From: JADGAU01 sp045047105
GTDB taxonomy: Bacteria; Pseudomonadota; Gammaproteobacteria; GRL18
Direction of reading: 5' to 3'
NCBI GenBank assembly: GCA_045047105.1
Contig: JASFYQ010000016.1
Coordinates: 1-64,000, forward strand
DNA length: 64,000 bases
A program made the position numbers and the translations under genes. Below are positions 1 through 9,167 of the stretch, piece after piece. A model generated the notes under the pieces. It did no database searches. It worked only from the letters and a program-made list of their open reading frames with translations, and was not told the DNA's origin. Each line of letters opens with the position of its first letter. Position 1 is the first letter of the stretch.

Positions 1-234
1 GCTAATCCCTTTTTTAATTTGCTCGGGGCTAAGGTTGGTTGTTAATTCATCCAGAAAACGACTGGCCTGACGGGAGTTTCTGGCTACTTCTGAATGGCCA
101 TTTTTATTGTTATCCAGCTCTTCCAGCACCACCATTGGCAAGTATATATCATGTTCATCAAAACGAAATATGGCACTAGGGTCATGGATTAAAACATTGG
201 TGTCTAAAATAAAAAGTTGATTTTTTTTGTTCAC
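1..234 (-). CDS. PIN-PhoH family protein (PhoH2-type), 5' part only
   Basis: This is the first 78 codons of a gene that runs off the left edge on the minus strand. The reading starts with GTG at 232-234, preceded by a good ribosome binding site (AGAGAGG, six bases upstream on the coding strand). The peptide carries the hallmark PIN-domain start (LFILDTNVLIHDP, with the metal-binding Asp) and the conserved stretch VVLEELDNNKNG...RNSRQASRFLD seen in proteins that join an N-terminal PIN RNase domain to a C-terminal PhoH ATPase/helicase domain. The PhoH half lies outside the window, so the family call rests on the PIN half only. The role inferred from the family is RNA cleavage or unwinding in the cytoplasm. 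Confidence 0.82.
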   Translation of the reverse strand, partial: MNKKNQLFILDTNVLIHDPSAIFRFDEHDIYLPMVVLEELDNNKNGHSEVARNSRQASRFLDELTTNLSPEQIKKGIS

Positions 235-245
235 TTAATGCCTCT

Positions 246-905
246 CTAACGAGCTAATTGGTGATTAATAATCATAAAGGAAAAACAATGCTCATAGGCT
301 TTGCGTATTAATTCTCCCTTATTATTACAGTTTATTTTTTTTCTAAGCTGTTCAATATGAAATTCGACTGTTTTTCCAGAAATTTTTAATAAAACGCCCG
401 CTTCTTTAGCAGAATACCCCATTAAAACCGTTTTATATACTCGAATTTCTTGTGAAGTGAGATAATTTGTAGCAAATTCATCACCAAGATAGAGTCTTCC
501 ATCCTGAAAATAATATTTACCTAAAAATTTCTTTTTGCCAGTTAAGCAAACGGACATACCAATAACCCCTGATATACTATTATGAATATCATAAAGGCAT
601 TTTTTTGTGGTTAAAAATTGGCATGTGCCATGTTTGGGGTGATGAATATTAATAAATTCCTGAAAATAATTGGAAGATGAAATAACTCTATGATCAATAG
701 ATTGTAAAAAACGAGCCTGATCTCGCCAGGGAAGATCATTATCTCGTTTATTTTTTAATTGATTGGGAGAATCACAATCTGCAAACATGGCAAATTCTTC
801 ATTGGTATAAATGTATTTACCTGTTTTATCCTTTGCATAAAAAAAGCCAGGAGCCTGCTCGGTATAATTCTCTATTAAATCTCCAAATTCATTTTCAATA
901 TTCAT
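246..905 (-). CDS. PAS-domain LuxR-family transcriptional regulator
   Basis: A 219-residue cytoplasmic protein. Residues about 15-125 look like a PAS sensory domain (APGFFYAKDKTGKYIYTN start, then a mixed alpha/beta region). Residues about 145-210 form a LuxR/GerE helix-turn-helix (LTSQEIRVYKTVLMGYSAKE, then a recognition helix around KTVEFHIEQLRKKI). No receiver aspartate pattern or autoinducer domain is visible, so it probably senses a small ligand or redox state through PAS. It lies 11 bases downstream of the PhoH-type gene start and 23 bases from the DAHP synthase stop, all on the same strand. The target genes are unknown; the divergent Liv/aryl-CoA block is a possible target only by proximity. 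Confidence 0.78.
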   Translation of the reverse strand: MNIENEFGDLIENYTEQAPGFFYAKDKTGKYIYTNEEFAMFADCDSPNQLKNKRDNDLPWRDQARFLQSIDHRVISSSNYFQEFINIHHPKHGTCQFLTTKKCLYDIHNSISGVIGMSVCLTGKKKFLGKYYFQDGRLYLGDEFATNYLTSQEIRVYKTVLMGYSAKEAGVLLKISGKTVEFHIEQLRKKINCNNKGELIRKAYEHCFSFMIINHQLAR

Positions 906-928
906 TATTTATGAATGGATGAGTTAAA

Positions 929-1993
929 TTATCGTGTTTTTAACACATGCTGTAATTGTTCTGACATATCAGTTAATGCTTTCTCGGTGGTATTCCAATC
1001 TATACATGCATCCGTAACTGAAACACCATATTTTAACTGGGAAAGATCTTCAGGTATTTTTTGTGCTCCATGGAATAAGTGACTTTCAATCATTAGTCCA
1101 ATAATTGAGCGATTACCTGCCTGTATCTGGGATACCAGTTGTTGCATTACTAAAGGTTGTAGCTCGGGTTTTTTGCTCGAATTACCATGGCTACAATCAA
1201 CCATAATATTTTCTGAAAGCTTGGCCTGTTGTAATGATTTTTCACAAGCTAAAATATCTGCATCGCCATAATTAGGTTTTTTACCACCCCGTAAAATAAT
1301 ATGACCGCAGGCATTTCCCTTGGTGCGAATTTGGGTAACTTGTCCCATTTGGTTAATGCCTAAAAAGTGGTGTGATGCAGAGACAGAGTGTAAGGCATTG
1401 ATGGCTGTAGATAAGGTTCCATCGGTGCCATTTTTAAATCCAACTGGCATAGATAAACCGCTGGCCATTTCACGATGTGTTTGTGATTCAGTAGTTCTGG
1501 CTCCAATTGCAGACCAGGAGAATAAATCAGATAAATACTGAGGCGTGATTGGATCCAGTGCTTCAGTACCCGCTGGCAAGCCCAGTTCAGCAAGCCATAA
1601 CAGCAGTTCACGAGCCTTGGTTAAACCTTCTTCAACATCAAAGGAGCCATCTAATCTAGGATCATTAATTAAACCTTTCCAACCTATAGTTGTTCTGGGT
1701 TTTTCAAAATAAATACGCATTACAATATATAAATCCTGGCTTAAATCATCATGTAATTTTTTAAGCTTTAATGCATATTCTTTAGCTGATTTAATATCGT
1801 GTATTGAACAGGGACCAACCACTACCAGCAAGCGATGGTCTTTATGTTTAAGAATGTTCTGAATGGTTTGGCGCCCAGCTAATACCGTAGCTTGTGCTTT
1901 ATCACTTATTGGCATAGTGGATTTAAACTGCGCAGGGGTAACTAGCACCCTTTCATGGGCAATATTGGTATTGTTGATATCGTCTATATTCAT
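929..1993 (-). CDS. 3-deoxy-7-phosphoheptulonate (DAHP) synthase, class I
   Basis: It catalyses condensation of phosphoenolpyruvate and erythrose 4-phosphate, the first step of the shikimate pathway. The motifs VVVGPCSIHD and GARTTESQTHREMASG followed by MPVGFKNGTDG are those of the AroF/AroG/AroH family. I prefer the ATG at 1991-1993, giving 354 residues, the normal length for this family. A longer frame reaches 2155, but its extra 54 residues are hydrophobic and unlike the family. Whether the enzyme is Phe-, Tyr- or Trp-sensitive cannot be read by eye, so no F/G/H letter is assigned. The gene is divergent from the importer operon starting at 2182, which may also handle aromatic compounds. 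Confidence 0.93.
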   Translation of the reverse strand: MNIDDINNTNIAHERVLVTPAQFKSTMPISDKAQATVLAGRQTIQNILKHKDHRLLVVVGPCSIHDIKSAKEYALKLKKLHDDLSQDLYIVMRIYFEKPRTTIGWKGLINDPRLDGSFDVEEGLTKARELLLWLAELGLPAGTEALDPITPQYLSDLFSWSAIGARTTESQTHREMASGLSMPVGFKNGTDGTLSTAINALHSVSASHHFLGINQMGQVTQIRTKGNACGHIILRGGKKPNYGDADILACEKSLQQAKLSENIMVDCSHGNSSKKPELQPLVMQQLVSQIQAGNRSIIGLMIESHLFHGAQKIPEDLSQLKYGVSVTDACIDWNTTEKALTDMSEQLQHVLKTR

Positions 1994-2181
1994 TTCTGTT
2001 TTCGCTATCGGGTTAAAAATAAATATCCATTTTATCAGAACTAATAAGCCAAGTCGCGAACAAAATAGTTTGAATAGTTTGATATATATCAATTTTTTCT
2101 GCTTGACTAGTAATTCTCCTAGGTATCCTACGGGAAATTTAAAGATAGAATCCAACCAATCAAAAATAGGAGACTCTGGAC

Positions 2182-3333
2182 ATGAAGAATAAATTAACTA
2201 CTTTATTATCCATAACAGCATTATGCTTTTCTACAGTACTAAGCACACAAGCCTATGCTAAAGGCGATACCATTAAAATTGGTAGCTTTTTAGCGGTAAC
2301 AGGAGGCGCATCCTTTTTAGGTGATCCTGAACTCAAGACTCTGCAAATGTATATTGATGAGTTAAATGAAAAGGGTGGTTTATTAGGTAAGAAAATTGAA
2401 CTGATTCACTATGATACAGCAGGAAATCCAAAAAAAGCAGTTAACTTTATTAAACGTCTGGTTAAAAAGGATCGCGTAGATTTAATTATTGGTGGTTCAA
2501 CTTCTGGAACTACCTTAGCTGTAGCCCCACTGGTTAAGAAATTTCGAATTCCAATGGTTTCCTTAGCCGGTTCAATTAAAATTATCGAACCCACTCAAAA
2601 ATGGTTATTTAAAGTACCACATACGGATCGTATGGCGGCGGCCAAAGTTTTTGAAAACATGAAAAAAAGAGGATTGACTAAAATTGCTCTGATCAGTGGT
2701 AGTGGGGGCTTTGATAAATCAGGTCGAGTGCAATGCCTTGCATTAGCAGAAAAATATGGCATAACCATCGTCGCTGATGAATCCTATGGAAATAAAGACA
2801 TGGATATGACTGCACAATTAACCAAAATTCGCTCCTCAGATGCCCAGGCCATATTTAATTTTGGTTTTGGTAAAGCCCCGGCAATTGTAACTAAAAATAT
2901 CAAACAATTAGGAATTAAACTACCCGTATATCAATCCCATGGTGTTGCTTCTAAAAAATATATTGATTTAGCCGGGGATGCAGCAGATGGTGTACGTCTA
3001 CCCGCAGCAGCTATTGTTGTGGCAGACAATCTTGCAGACAATGACCCGCAGAAACAAGTGGCTAGTGCCTATAAAAAAGCCTATGAATCCAAATACGGCC
3101 AGGTTTCCTCTTTTGGTGCACATGCTTATGATGCATTAATGATTGTAGTTGAAGCTATCAAACGTGCTAAGTCTGTTGATAAAAATGCGGTTCGTAATGA
3201 GATTGAAAAAACCACTCACTATATTGGTGCAGGTGGTATTTTTAATATGCGTTCAGATGATCATATGGGGCTAAAACTTAATTCATTTAAATTATTAGAA
3301 ATTGTAAATGGTAATTGGCAAATAGTTAAATAA
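2182..3333 (+). CDS. Liv-type ABC transporter periplasmic substrate-binding protein
   Basis: A 383-residue periplasmic protein with a clear Sec signal (basic start MKNK, hydrophobic core, cleavage near STQAYA-KG). The mature part follows the periplasmic-binding-protein type I fold used by branched-chain amino acid and aromatic acid importers (IKIGSFLAVTGG, DTAGNPKKAV, GGSTSGTTLAVAPLV). An AGGAG ribosome site lies nine bases before the ATG. It heads a run of five importer genes followed by aryl-CoA genes, so the ligand may be an aromatic amino acid or aryl acid rather than leucine; this is inference from context. Confidence 0.9.
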   Translation: MKNKLTTLLSITALCFSTVLSTQAYAKGDTIKIGSFLAVTGGASFLGDPELKTLQMYIDELNEKGGLLGKKIELIHYDTAGNPKKAVNFIKRLVKKDRVDLIIGGSTSGTTLAVAPLVKKFRIPMVSLAGSIKIIEPTQKWLFKVPHTDRMAAAKVFENMKKRGLTKIALISGSGGFDKSGRVQCLALAEKYGITIVADESYGNKDMDMTAQLTKIRSSDAQAIFNFGFGKAPAIVTKNIKQLGIKLPVYQSHGVASKKYIDLAGDAADGVRLPAAAIVVADNLADNDPQKQVASAYKKAYESKYGQVSSFGAHAYDALMIVVEAIKRAKSVDKNAVRNEIEKTTHYIGAGGIFNMRSDDHMGLKLNSFKLLEIVNGNWQIVK

Positions 3334-3344
3334 CTGGTTTTATT

Positions 3345-4220
3345 ATGACAGATTTATTATTACAATTTTTAATAACGGGTATTACTGTTGGTTCAATTTA
3401 CGCATTAGTGGGATTGGGTTTTACCATAATTTACAATGCATCCGATGTGGTGAATTTTGCTCAGGGTGAGTTTGTAATGATTGGAGCCATTAGTGCGGTA
3501 ACTTTCTCTATATCAGGAATCCCTTTATTATTAGCCATTGTTTTTGCAATGATAGTAACCGTCGGAGTTGGTTTAGCTCTTAACCAATTTGCTATAAAAC
3601 CCGCTAAAGGTGCCTCGGTTGTTACCACTATTATTATTACCATAGGTGCTTCTATTTTCTTACGTGGTGCAGCGCTACTCATCTGGGGTAAGGATTTTTA
3701 TTCCTTGCCTGCATTTAGTGGTGAAGTGCCTATTCAAATTGGCAGTGCAACCATTCTTCCGCAAAATCTTTGGGTTATAGGTACAACCATTATTCTGGTT
3801 AGTGCTGTGTTATGGTTTTTTAATTACACCTTGTTAGGCAAAGCAGTTTTAGCCTGTTCCTGTAACCGTAATGCAGCACAACTGGTGGGCATTAATGTGG
3901 GTAAGATGCTGTTATTGTCCTATGGTATATCAGCCATGCTTGGAGCACTTGCAGGAGTACTTATTGTTCCGGTTACTTTTACTTCCTATGATGCGGGAGT
4001 TATGCTTGGTTTAAAGGGTTTTTCTGCTGCCATATTAGGTGGTATTGGCAACCCCGTTGGGGCAATTGTTGGCGGTTTGTTATTAGGTATTTTAGAATCC
4101 TTAGGTGCAGGTTATATCTCCTCAGGTTATAAGGATGCAATAGCGTTTACTATCATTTTATTAGTGCTTTTTATTCGCCCCAGTGGTTTATTAGGACGTA
4201 CCACTCTGGAGCGTGTGTGA
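3345..4220 (+). CDS. Liv-type ABC transporter permease (LivH family)
   Basis: A 291-residue inner membrane permease with about eight hydrophobic segments. The N-terminal pattern GITVGSIYALVGLGFTIIYN and the later ILGGIGNPVGAIVGG coupling-loop region are typical of LivH. It is 11 bases downstream of the binding-protein gene, and its stop overlaps the GTG start of the next permease, so the two permease subunits are translationally coupled and would form the heterodimeric pore. Confidence 0.9.
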   Translation: MTDLLLQFLITGITVGSIYALVGLGFTIIYNASDVVNFAQGEFVMIGAISAVTFSISGIPLLLAIVFAMIVTVGVGLALNQFAIKPAKGASVVTTIIITIGASIFLRGAALLIWGKDFYSLPAFSGEVPIQIGSATILPQNLWVIGTTIILVSAVLWFFNYTLLGKAVLACSCNRNAAQLVGINVGKMLLLSYGISAMLGALAGVLIVPVTFTSYDAGVMLGLKGFSAAILGGIGNPVGAIVGGLLLGILESLGAGYISSGYKDAIAFTIILLVLFIRPSGLLGRTTLERV

Positions 4221-5152
4221 AGAGATTATCGGGTTTTTATTCACTCACTGCTATAGCACTTATCTTACCGGTAATTTTTCCTGAAAATTACTATTTAACC
4301 GTTGTGGGTGTTTTTGCCGCTTTTCATATTATTCTTGCTGTTGGTCTGAATTTATTAATGGGGTATTGTGGGCAAATTTCCTTAGGACATGCAGCTTTTT
4401 TTGGTATTGGAGCCTATAGTTCTGGAATTTTAACTACCCAATACTCGTTTAATCCCTGGCTTGCTATGTTGTCCGGCATGGTTTTAGTTTTTATTATTGC
4501 CAACCTTATCGCCAGACCCATTCTTAAACTTAAGGGCCATTATCTTGCAATGGCCACCCTGGGTTTTGGTATTATTGTGCATATTATTTTTGTGCAGACA
4601 GAATTTTTAACGGGCGGGCCAGATGGATTAGGCGAAATTCCTGGGCTTGCTATTGGAAGTTGGCAAATAGACAGTGATTTACGCTGGTATTTTGTTAGTG
4701 TGATATTTGCCCTATTAACCATTTGGTTATCACTAAACCTGATTGATTCTCGCCCAGGGCGTGCTATTCGCGCGGTACATGGTTCTGAATTTGCAGCCCA
4801 GATGATGGGCATTAATACCACAAAAACAAAAGTATCCATTTTTGTATTTGCTGCTATATTAGCTTCTTTTGCTGGCAGCTTATTTGCCCACCAACAAAAT
4901 TTTGTCAGTCCCGATTCTTTTAGCTTTTTCTTTTCTATTGAGTTAGTAACCATGGTAGTTTTAGGTGGTATGGCTTCAACCTATGGTGCAGTATTTGGGG
5001 CAATATTATTAACTTTTTTACCTGAATTATTAGTTGTTTTTGAAGATTATGAAATGCTCATTTTTGGTGGCATTTTAATGGGGGTTATGATTTTTATGCC
5101 ACAGGGTTTATTTGTTGGTTTAACTCAAAAAATGGCAGAGCTAAGAAAATGA
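4217..5152 (+). CDS. Liv-type ABC transporter permease (LivM family)
   Basis: A 311-residue inner membrane permease with multiple transmembrane segments. The conserved AVGLNLLMGYCGQISLGHAAF region and the LGGMASTYGAVFGAILLTFLPE segment mark the LivM family. The start is GTG at 4217, overlapping the livH-like stop (GTGTGA), and the gene overlaps the following ATPase gene by four bases (ATGA). The close packing shows a single operon with the LivH-, LivG- and LivF-like genes. Confidence 0.9.
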   Translation: MKRLSGFYSLTAIALILPVIFPENYYLTVVGVFAAFHIILAVGLNLLMGYCGQISLGHAAFFGIGAYSSGILTTQYSFNPWLAMLSGMVLVFIIANLIARPILKLKGHYLAMATLGFGIIVHIIFVQTEFLTGGPDGLGEIPGLAIGSWQIDSDLRWYFVSVIFALLTIWLSLNLIDSRPGRAIRAVHGSEFAAQMMGINTTKTKVSIFVFAAILASFAGSLFAHQQNFVSPDSFSFFFSIELVTMVVLGGMASTYGAVFGAILLTFLPELLVVFEDYEMLIFGGILMGVMIFMPQGLFVGLTQKMAELRK

Positions 5153-5931
5153 ACCTGTTAGAAGTTAAACAACTGGAAAAATCATTTGGGGGGGTAACAG
5201 CTATTGCTGGACTGTCATTTAATGTGCCCAAAGGCGTTGTATACTCAGTAATTGGCCCTAATGGAGCAGGTAAAACAACCCTGTTTAATATGCTCTGTGG
5301 GTTTTATATTCCCGATAATGGCTCTATCCATTTAGATTCCGGACAGCCTAATTCTTTGCCTGTTTGTTTGCAAAATATGCCAACCGACCAGATTGCACAA
5401 TGTGGTATTTCCCGAACATTTCAAAATTTACAAATATTTTATAATATGAGTGTTTTGGAAAATGTATTAGTGGGCTGCCATTTACAATCTTCAATTGGTT
5501 TTTTACCTGCCTTGTTTCGCTTAGCTTCAGTGCAAAAAGAAGAACAACTGGTTCGCCAGAATGCCTATCAGGCTCTGGAATTTTGCCAATTAGAAAAGCT
5601 TGCCGATGTGTCTGCAGACTCCCTTCCTTATGGTGATCTAAAACGTCTAGAAATTGCCAGAGCATTAGCATCAAAGCCTCAATTGTTAATGTTAGATGAG
5701 CCTGCCGCAGGTTTAAATGATTCAGAGACACGTGATCTAAGCAAATTAATCAGAAAAATTTGCGACCTGGGCATTACCGTTTTATTGGTTGAGCATAATA
5801 TGAAATTAGTTATGCAAAGTTCGGATCAGATTATGGTATTAAATTTTGGTAGTTTATTAGCGCAGGGAAGCCCGCAAGAAATTCAGAATGATCCGGTAGT
5901 AATACAAGCGTATTTGGGGGGTGAACTATAG
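5149..5931 (+). CDS. Liv-type ABC transporter ATP-binding protein (LivG family)
   Basis: A 260-residue ATPase that would power import together with the LivF-like partner. Visible motifs are Walker A GPNGAGKTT, a signature region LPYGDLKRLEIARAL that departs from the usual LSGGQ (as is common in LivG), Walker B LLMLDEPAAG, and the switch histidine in LLVEHNM. The RTFQNLQIF segment is typical of LivG. It starts with an ATGA overlap with the upstream permease and stops directly before the next gene. Confidence 0.91.
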   Translation: MNLLEVKQLEKSFGGVTAIAGLSFNVPKGVVYSVIGPNGAGKTTLFNMLCGFYIPDNGSIHLDSGQPNSLPVCLQNMPTDQIAQCGISRTFQNLQIFYNMSVLENVLVGCHLQSSIGFLPALFRLASVQKEEQLVRQNAYQALEFCQLEKLADVSADSLPYGDLKRLEIARALASKPQLLMLDEPAAGLNDSETRDLSKLIRKICDLGITVLLVEHNMKLVMQSSDQIMVLNFGSLLAQGSPQEIQNDPVVIQAYLGGEL

Positions 5932-6657
5932 ATGAGTGAAAAATTACTATTGGTTGAACATGTTTACTCCAGCTATGGCCCGGTAAAGGTTTTAAGTGAT
6001 TTATCTATAGAGGTCAACCGAGGCGAATTAGTTGCTCTGGTTGGTGCCAATGGTGCAGGAAAAACAACCTTATTACACTGCATTAGTGGTCTGGTGCCAA
6101 TAAATGATGGTGCGATCCAGTTTTTGGGACAGGACATTTCTAAATTACGAGCGGATCAAATTGTTAAATTATCTATTAGTCAAAGCCCAGAAGGGCGTCA
6201 GGTTTTTACTCCCTTATCCGTTGAAGATAATTTGCTTTTAGGGGCTTTTTCTTTAAAAAAATCCAAACAACAACGTCTGCAGGCAGTTGCAGAGATTTAT
6301 CAATTATTTCCCATTTTAGAAGAGAAAAAAAGCCAGGCTGCTGGTAATTTATCGGGTGGCCAACAACAAATGTTAGCCATTGGACGAGCCCTAATGAGCG
6401 AACCCAAACTATTATTGCTGGATGAACCTTCTATGGGTTTGGCTCCGTTATTAGTTGCAGAAATATTTAATGTAATTAAAAAACTAAATCAACAAGGTAC
6501 TACCGTATTACTGGTTGAGCAAAATGCAAAAATGGCCCTGTCAATTGCTGATAGAGCATACGTTATAGAAAATGGCAAAGTTGTTATTAGTGGACAGGCA
6601 TCTGATTTATTAAATGATGAAGCTATTCAGAAAGCCTATTTAGGAAATGAGAGCTAG
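5932..6657 (+). CDS. Liv-type ABC transporter ATP-binding protein (LivF family)
   Basis: A 241-residue ATPase and the second nucleotide-binding subunit of the importer. Walker A is GANGAGKTTLL, the signature is LSGGQQQMLAIGRAL, Walker B is LLLLDEPSMGL and the switch segment is LLVEQNA. The SPEGRQVF stretch is a LivF hallmark. The gene starts at the base after the LivG-like stop, and the next gene (a CBS-hotdog fusion) follows nine bases after its own stop, so the fusion gene is probably part of the same transcript. Confidence 0.91.
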   Translation: MSEKLLLVEHVYSSYGPVKVLSDLSIEVNRGELVALVGANGAGKTTLLHCISGLVPINDGAIQFLGQDISKLRADQIVKLSISQSPEGRQVFTPLSVEDNLLLGAFSLKKSKQQRLQAVAEIYQLFPILEEKKSQAAGNLSGGQQQMLAIGRALMSEPKLLLLDEPSMGLAPLLVAEIFNVIKKLNQQGTTVLLVEQNAKMALSIADRAYVIENGKVVISGQASDLLNDEAIQKAYLGNES

Positions 6658-6666
6658 GAGTAGGGT

Positions 6667-7788
6667 ATGTATATCGATAAAATTATGACTTCTAAGGTCA
6701 TCTCTGTAAGTGAAGATACTCACATTAATGAGATGATTGAACTAATGCATAAAAACCAATTACAACATCTACCGGTTATAAATAATACCGAAGAAATAAT
6801 TGGCATTGTCTCCCATCAGGATATTCAAAAAGCTGCTCCTTCTGCAATTACCACTCTATCAGTAGGTGAATCTAATTATTTATTAGCAAAAATAACCGCC
6901 CAACAAATTATGCAAAATAAGGTGGTAAGTTGTAAACCTACCACCCTAATAGAAGAAGCCGCGCAAATTTTACGAGAGCATAGTATCTCCTCCTTACCCG
7001 TGGTGAGTGACAATAAATTAATAGGCATTGTTACTATGGAAGATATCCTGGATTTCTTTTTAGATCTAACCGGCTGTCGTCAAACGGATGCTACCCGAAT
7101 TGCAGTAAAAATATCAGATAAAAAAGGTAGCCTAAGCCAATTTATGGATGCGGTAAATGAACTGGGTGGTTATATTTCAACTATTGTTTCTCCTACAGAG
7201 TTAGATGATGAAGGCAAAAGAGTCTGTATTATCCGCTATTATGCTGATAATCCACATTTACTCGATCAACAATTAAAGCAATCGGGTATAGAAATTTTAA
7301 CTGAAAATTTTCTTGCCGAGCAATATTCACAAAATACTCCACTAGCGATAGATAATGCAACTAACAACAAATTAAATGCAAGACAACAGCTGGCAATGCG
7401 GGTTTGTAAAAATGATCCCGTAGCAAAAATGATGAATGTTCAGTTTGAGCAGTGTGCAGATAATAACTTCCTATTAAAAATGAAGGTACAGCCAAAATTA
7501 TTAAATGGGGCTGGGTTGTTACATGGTGCTGTTACGTTTGCCCTGGCCGATATTGCTATAGCTATTGCATCCAATAGCCATAACCGTATTGCTTTATCCA
7601 TAGATAGCAATATTAAATATCTGCAAACTTGCAAAGTGGGGGATAGCATAATTGCAACTACTACAGAAATTTCTTTGGGTAAAACCATAGCTAATTATCA
7701 GGTAGAAATTAGGCGGAGCTCAGATAATGCTTTAACTGCGTTATTTACGGGAACGGTATTACGCAAAAAAGATAAATTAATTGCATAA
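6667..7788 (+). CDS. CBS-CBS-ACT-hotdog thioesterase fusion protein
   Basis: A 373-residue cytoplasmic protein built from parts that are usually separate. Residues about 1-60 and 75-135 are two CBS motifs (IMTSKVISVSEDTHINEMI...LPVI; IMQNKVVSCKPTTLIEEAA...LPVV). Residues about 143-210 resemble an ACT domain, an AcuB-like order. Residues about 240-368 match a PaaI-type hotdog acyl-CoA thioesterase (LLNGAGLLHGAVTFALADIA, then a strand-rich half). Its place between an importer and phenylacetate-CoA ligase suggests an aryl-CoA hydrolase or CoA-recycling enzyme regulated by adenine nucleotides through CBS and perhaps by an amino acid through ACT. Substrate and regulation are inference; the domain order is read directly. 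Confidence 0.8.
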   Translation: MYIDKIMTSKVISVSEDTHINEMIELMHKNQLQHLPVINNTEEIIGIVSHQDIQKAAPSAITTLSVGESNYLLAKITAQQIMQNKVVSCKPTTLIEEAAQILREHSISSLPVVSDNKLIGIVTMEDILDFFLDLTGCRQTDATRIAVKISDKKGSLSQFMDAVNELGGYISTIVSPTELDDEGKRVCIIRYYADNPHLLDQQLKQSGIEILTENFLAEQYSQNTPLAIDNATNNKLNARQQLAMRVCKNDPVAKMMNVQFEQCADNNFLLKMKVQPKLLNGAGLLHGAVTFALADIAIAIASNSHNRIALSIDSNIKYLQTCKVGDSIIATTTEISLGKTIANYQVEIRRSSDNALTALFTGTVLRKKDKLIA

Positions 7789-7808
7789 CTACATAACTAC
7801 ATAACTAC
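7785..7808 (+). repeat. short tandem repeat, three copies of ATAACTAC
   Basis: Three perfect head-to-tail copies of the octamer ATAACTAC begin at the stop codon of the CBS-hotdog gene and lie in the 74-base gap before the phenylacetate-CoA ligase gene. The array could vary in copy number by slippage but would not shift a reading frame, because it lies outside coding sequence apart from the stop. Confidence 0.8.
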
Positions 7809-7862
7809 AGGTTTATGTAAAACAAACTGAATAGTTATTAAAAATTAACACTGAGGTGATAA

Positions 7863-9167
7863 ATGATACTTGATATCTCACAAGAAACCATGCCCAGAGA
7901 CGATCTGGAAAAGCTGCAATTGCACCGCCTGCAAGAAACTGTAAAGCGTTGTTACCATACGGTAAAACCCTATCGTGTGGCAATGGATGAGCTGGGTATT
8001 AAGCCCGAACATATTAAAACAATTGCAGATATACAAATCCTGCCTTTTACTAAAAAAGAGCATTTACGTGAGAATTATCCCTTTGGTATGTTTGCAGTGC
8101 CAACCGATCAAGTAGTTAGGCTGCATGCATCTTCTGGTACCACAGGAAAGCCAACTGTAGTGGGTTATACCAAACGTGATATTCAAACCTGGTCGCGACT
8201 AATGGCTCGCTCTTTACATGCGGGAGGAACCAGACAGGGAGATAGAGTACATAACGCCTATGGCTATGGTTTATTTACCGGTGGCTTAGGTTTTCATTAT
8301 GGTGCAGAAGAATTAGGTGCAATGGTTACTCCAATATCTGGAGGGCAAACTCAAAAGCAATTAATGTTAATTCAGGATTTTGAACCGGATACTCTCTGTT
8401 GTACTCCATCCTATGCTCTAAATTTAGCAGAAGCTGCTGAGAAAATGGGCTTTGATATCCGCAACTCCAGTATTAAACACGGCTTATTTGGCGCAGAACC
8501 CTGGACTGAAGAAATGCGCTATGAATTAGAATCACGTTTAGGTATTGAAGCAGTTGATATATATGGCCTGTCCGAAATCATTGGCCCAGGAGTAGCAGTT
8601 GAATGTATTGAGGCTAAGAATGGCCTACATGTTTTTGAAGACCACTTTATAGTGGAATGCGTGGATGTAGATACGGGCAAACCCTTGCCATATGGTGAGG
8701 AAGGTGAAATTGTTTTTACTTCCTTAACTAAAGAAGCATTTCCCATTTTACGTTATCGCACCCGGGATATTTCAGTTTTAGATGCAGCTCCATGTAAATG
8801 TGGCAGAACCCACGTTCGTTTAAAACGTATTACGGGTCGTTCGGATGATATGTTAATTATACGTGGTGTAAATGTATTTCCTTCTCAGGTTGAATCTATT
8901 TTAATGCGTACAGAAAATCTCTCTCCATTTTATCAAATTGAAATTTATCGTCAGGGCAATATGGACAGTATGGTAGTAAATGTTGAAGGCAGCCCTCCAC
9001 TAATAACACAGGGGGAAGAGGCTTTACAACGAGTAGCAGCAAAAATTGAACATGACATAAAAGATTTTATCGGTGTGTCATGTAAGATTATTATTAAAAA
9101 ACCCAATGAAATTCCTCGCTCTGAAGGCAAGGCTGTTCGGGTTATAGATCATAGGAATAAAGCATAA
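7863..9167 (+). CDS. paaK: phenylacetate-CoA ligase
   Basis: A 434-residue cytoplasmic enzyme that activates phenylacetate (or a related aryl acetate) with ATP and CoA. Diagnostic features are the AMP-binding loop HASSGTTGKPTVVGYT, the YGLSEIIGPGVA region, the RYRTRDIS motif, the paired cysteines in PCKCGRTH and the C-terminal GRSDDMLIIRGVNVFPSQVE. Its length is normal for PaaK. A GAGGTGAT ribosome site precedes the ATG. Its stop overlaps the start of the IorA gene (TAATG), which links aryl-acetate activation to arylpyruvate oxidation. The exact aryl group is not decided by sequence. Confidence 0.93.
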   Translation: MILDISQETMPRDDLEKLQLHRLQETVKRCYHTVKPYRVAMDELGIKPEHIKTIADIQILPFTKKEHLRENYPFGMFAVPTDQVVRLHASSGTTGKPTVVGYTKRDIQTWSRLMARSLHAGGTRQGDRVHNAYGYGLFTGGLGFHYGAEELGAMVTPISGGQTQKQLMLIQDFEPDTLCCTPSYALNLAEAAEKMGFDIRNSSIKHGLFGAEPWTEEMRYELESRLGIEAVDIYGLSEIIGPGVAVECIEAKNGLHVFEDHFIVECVDVDTGKPLPYGEEGEIVFTSLTKEAFPILRYRTRDISVLDAAPCKCGRTHVRLKRITGRSDDMLIIRGVNVFPSQVESILMRTENLSPFYQIEIYRQGNMDSMVVNVEGSPPLITQGEEALQRVAAKIEHDIKDFIGVSCKIIIKKPNEIPRSEGKAVRVIDHRNKA

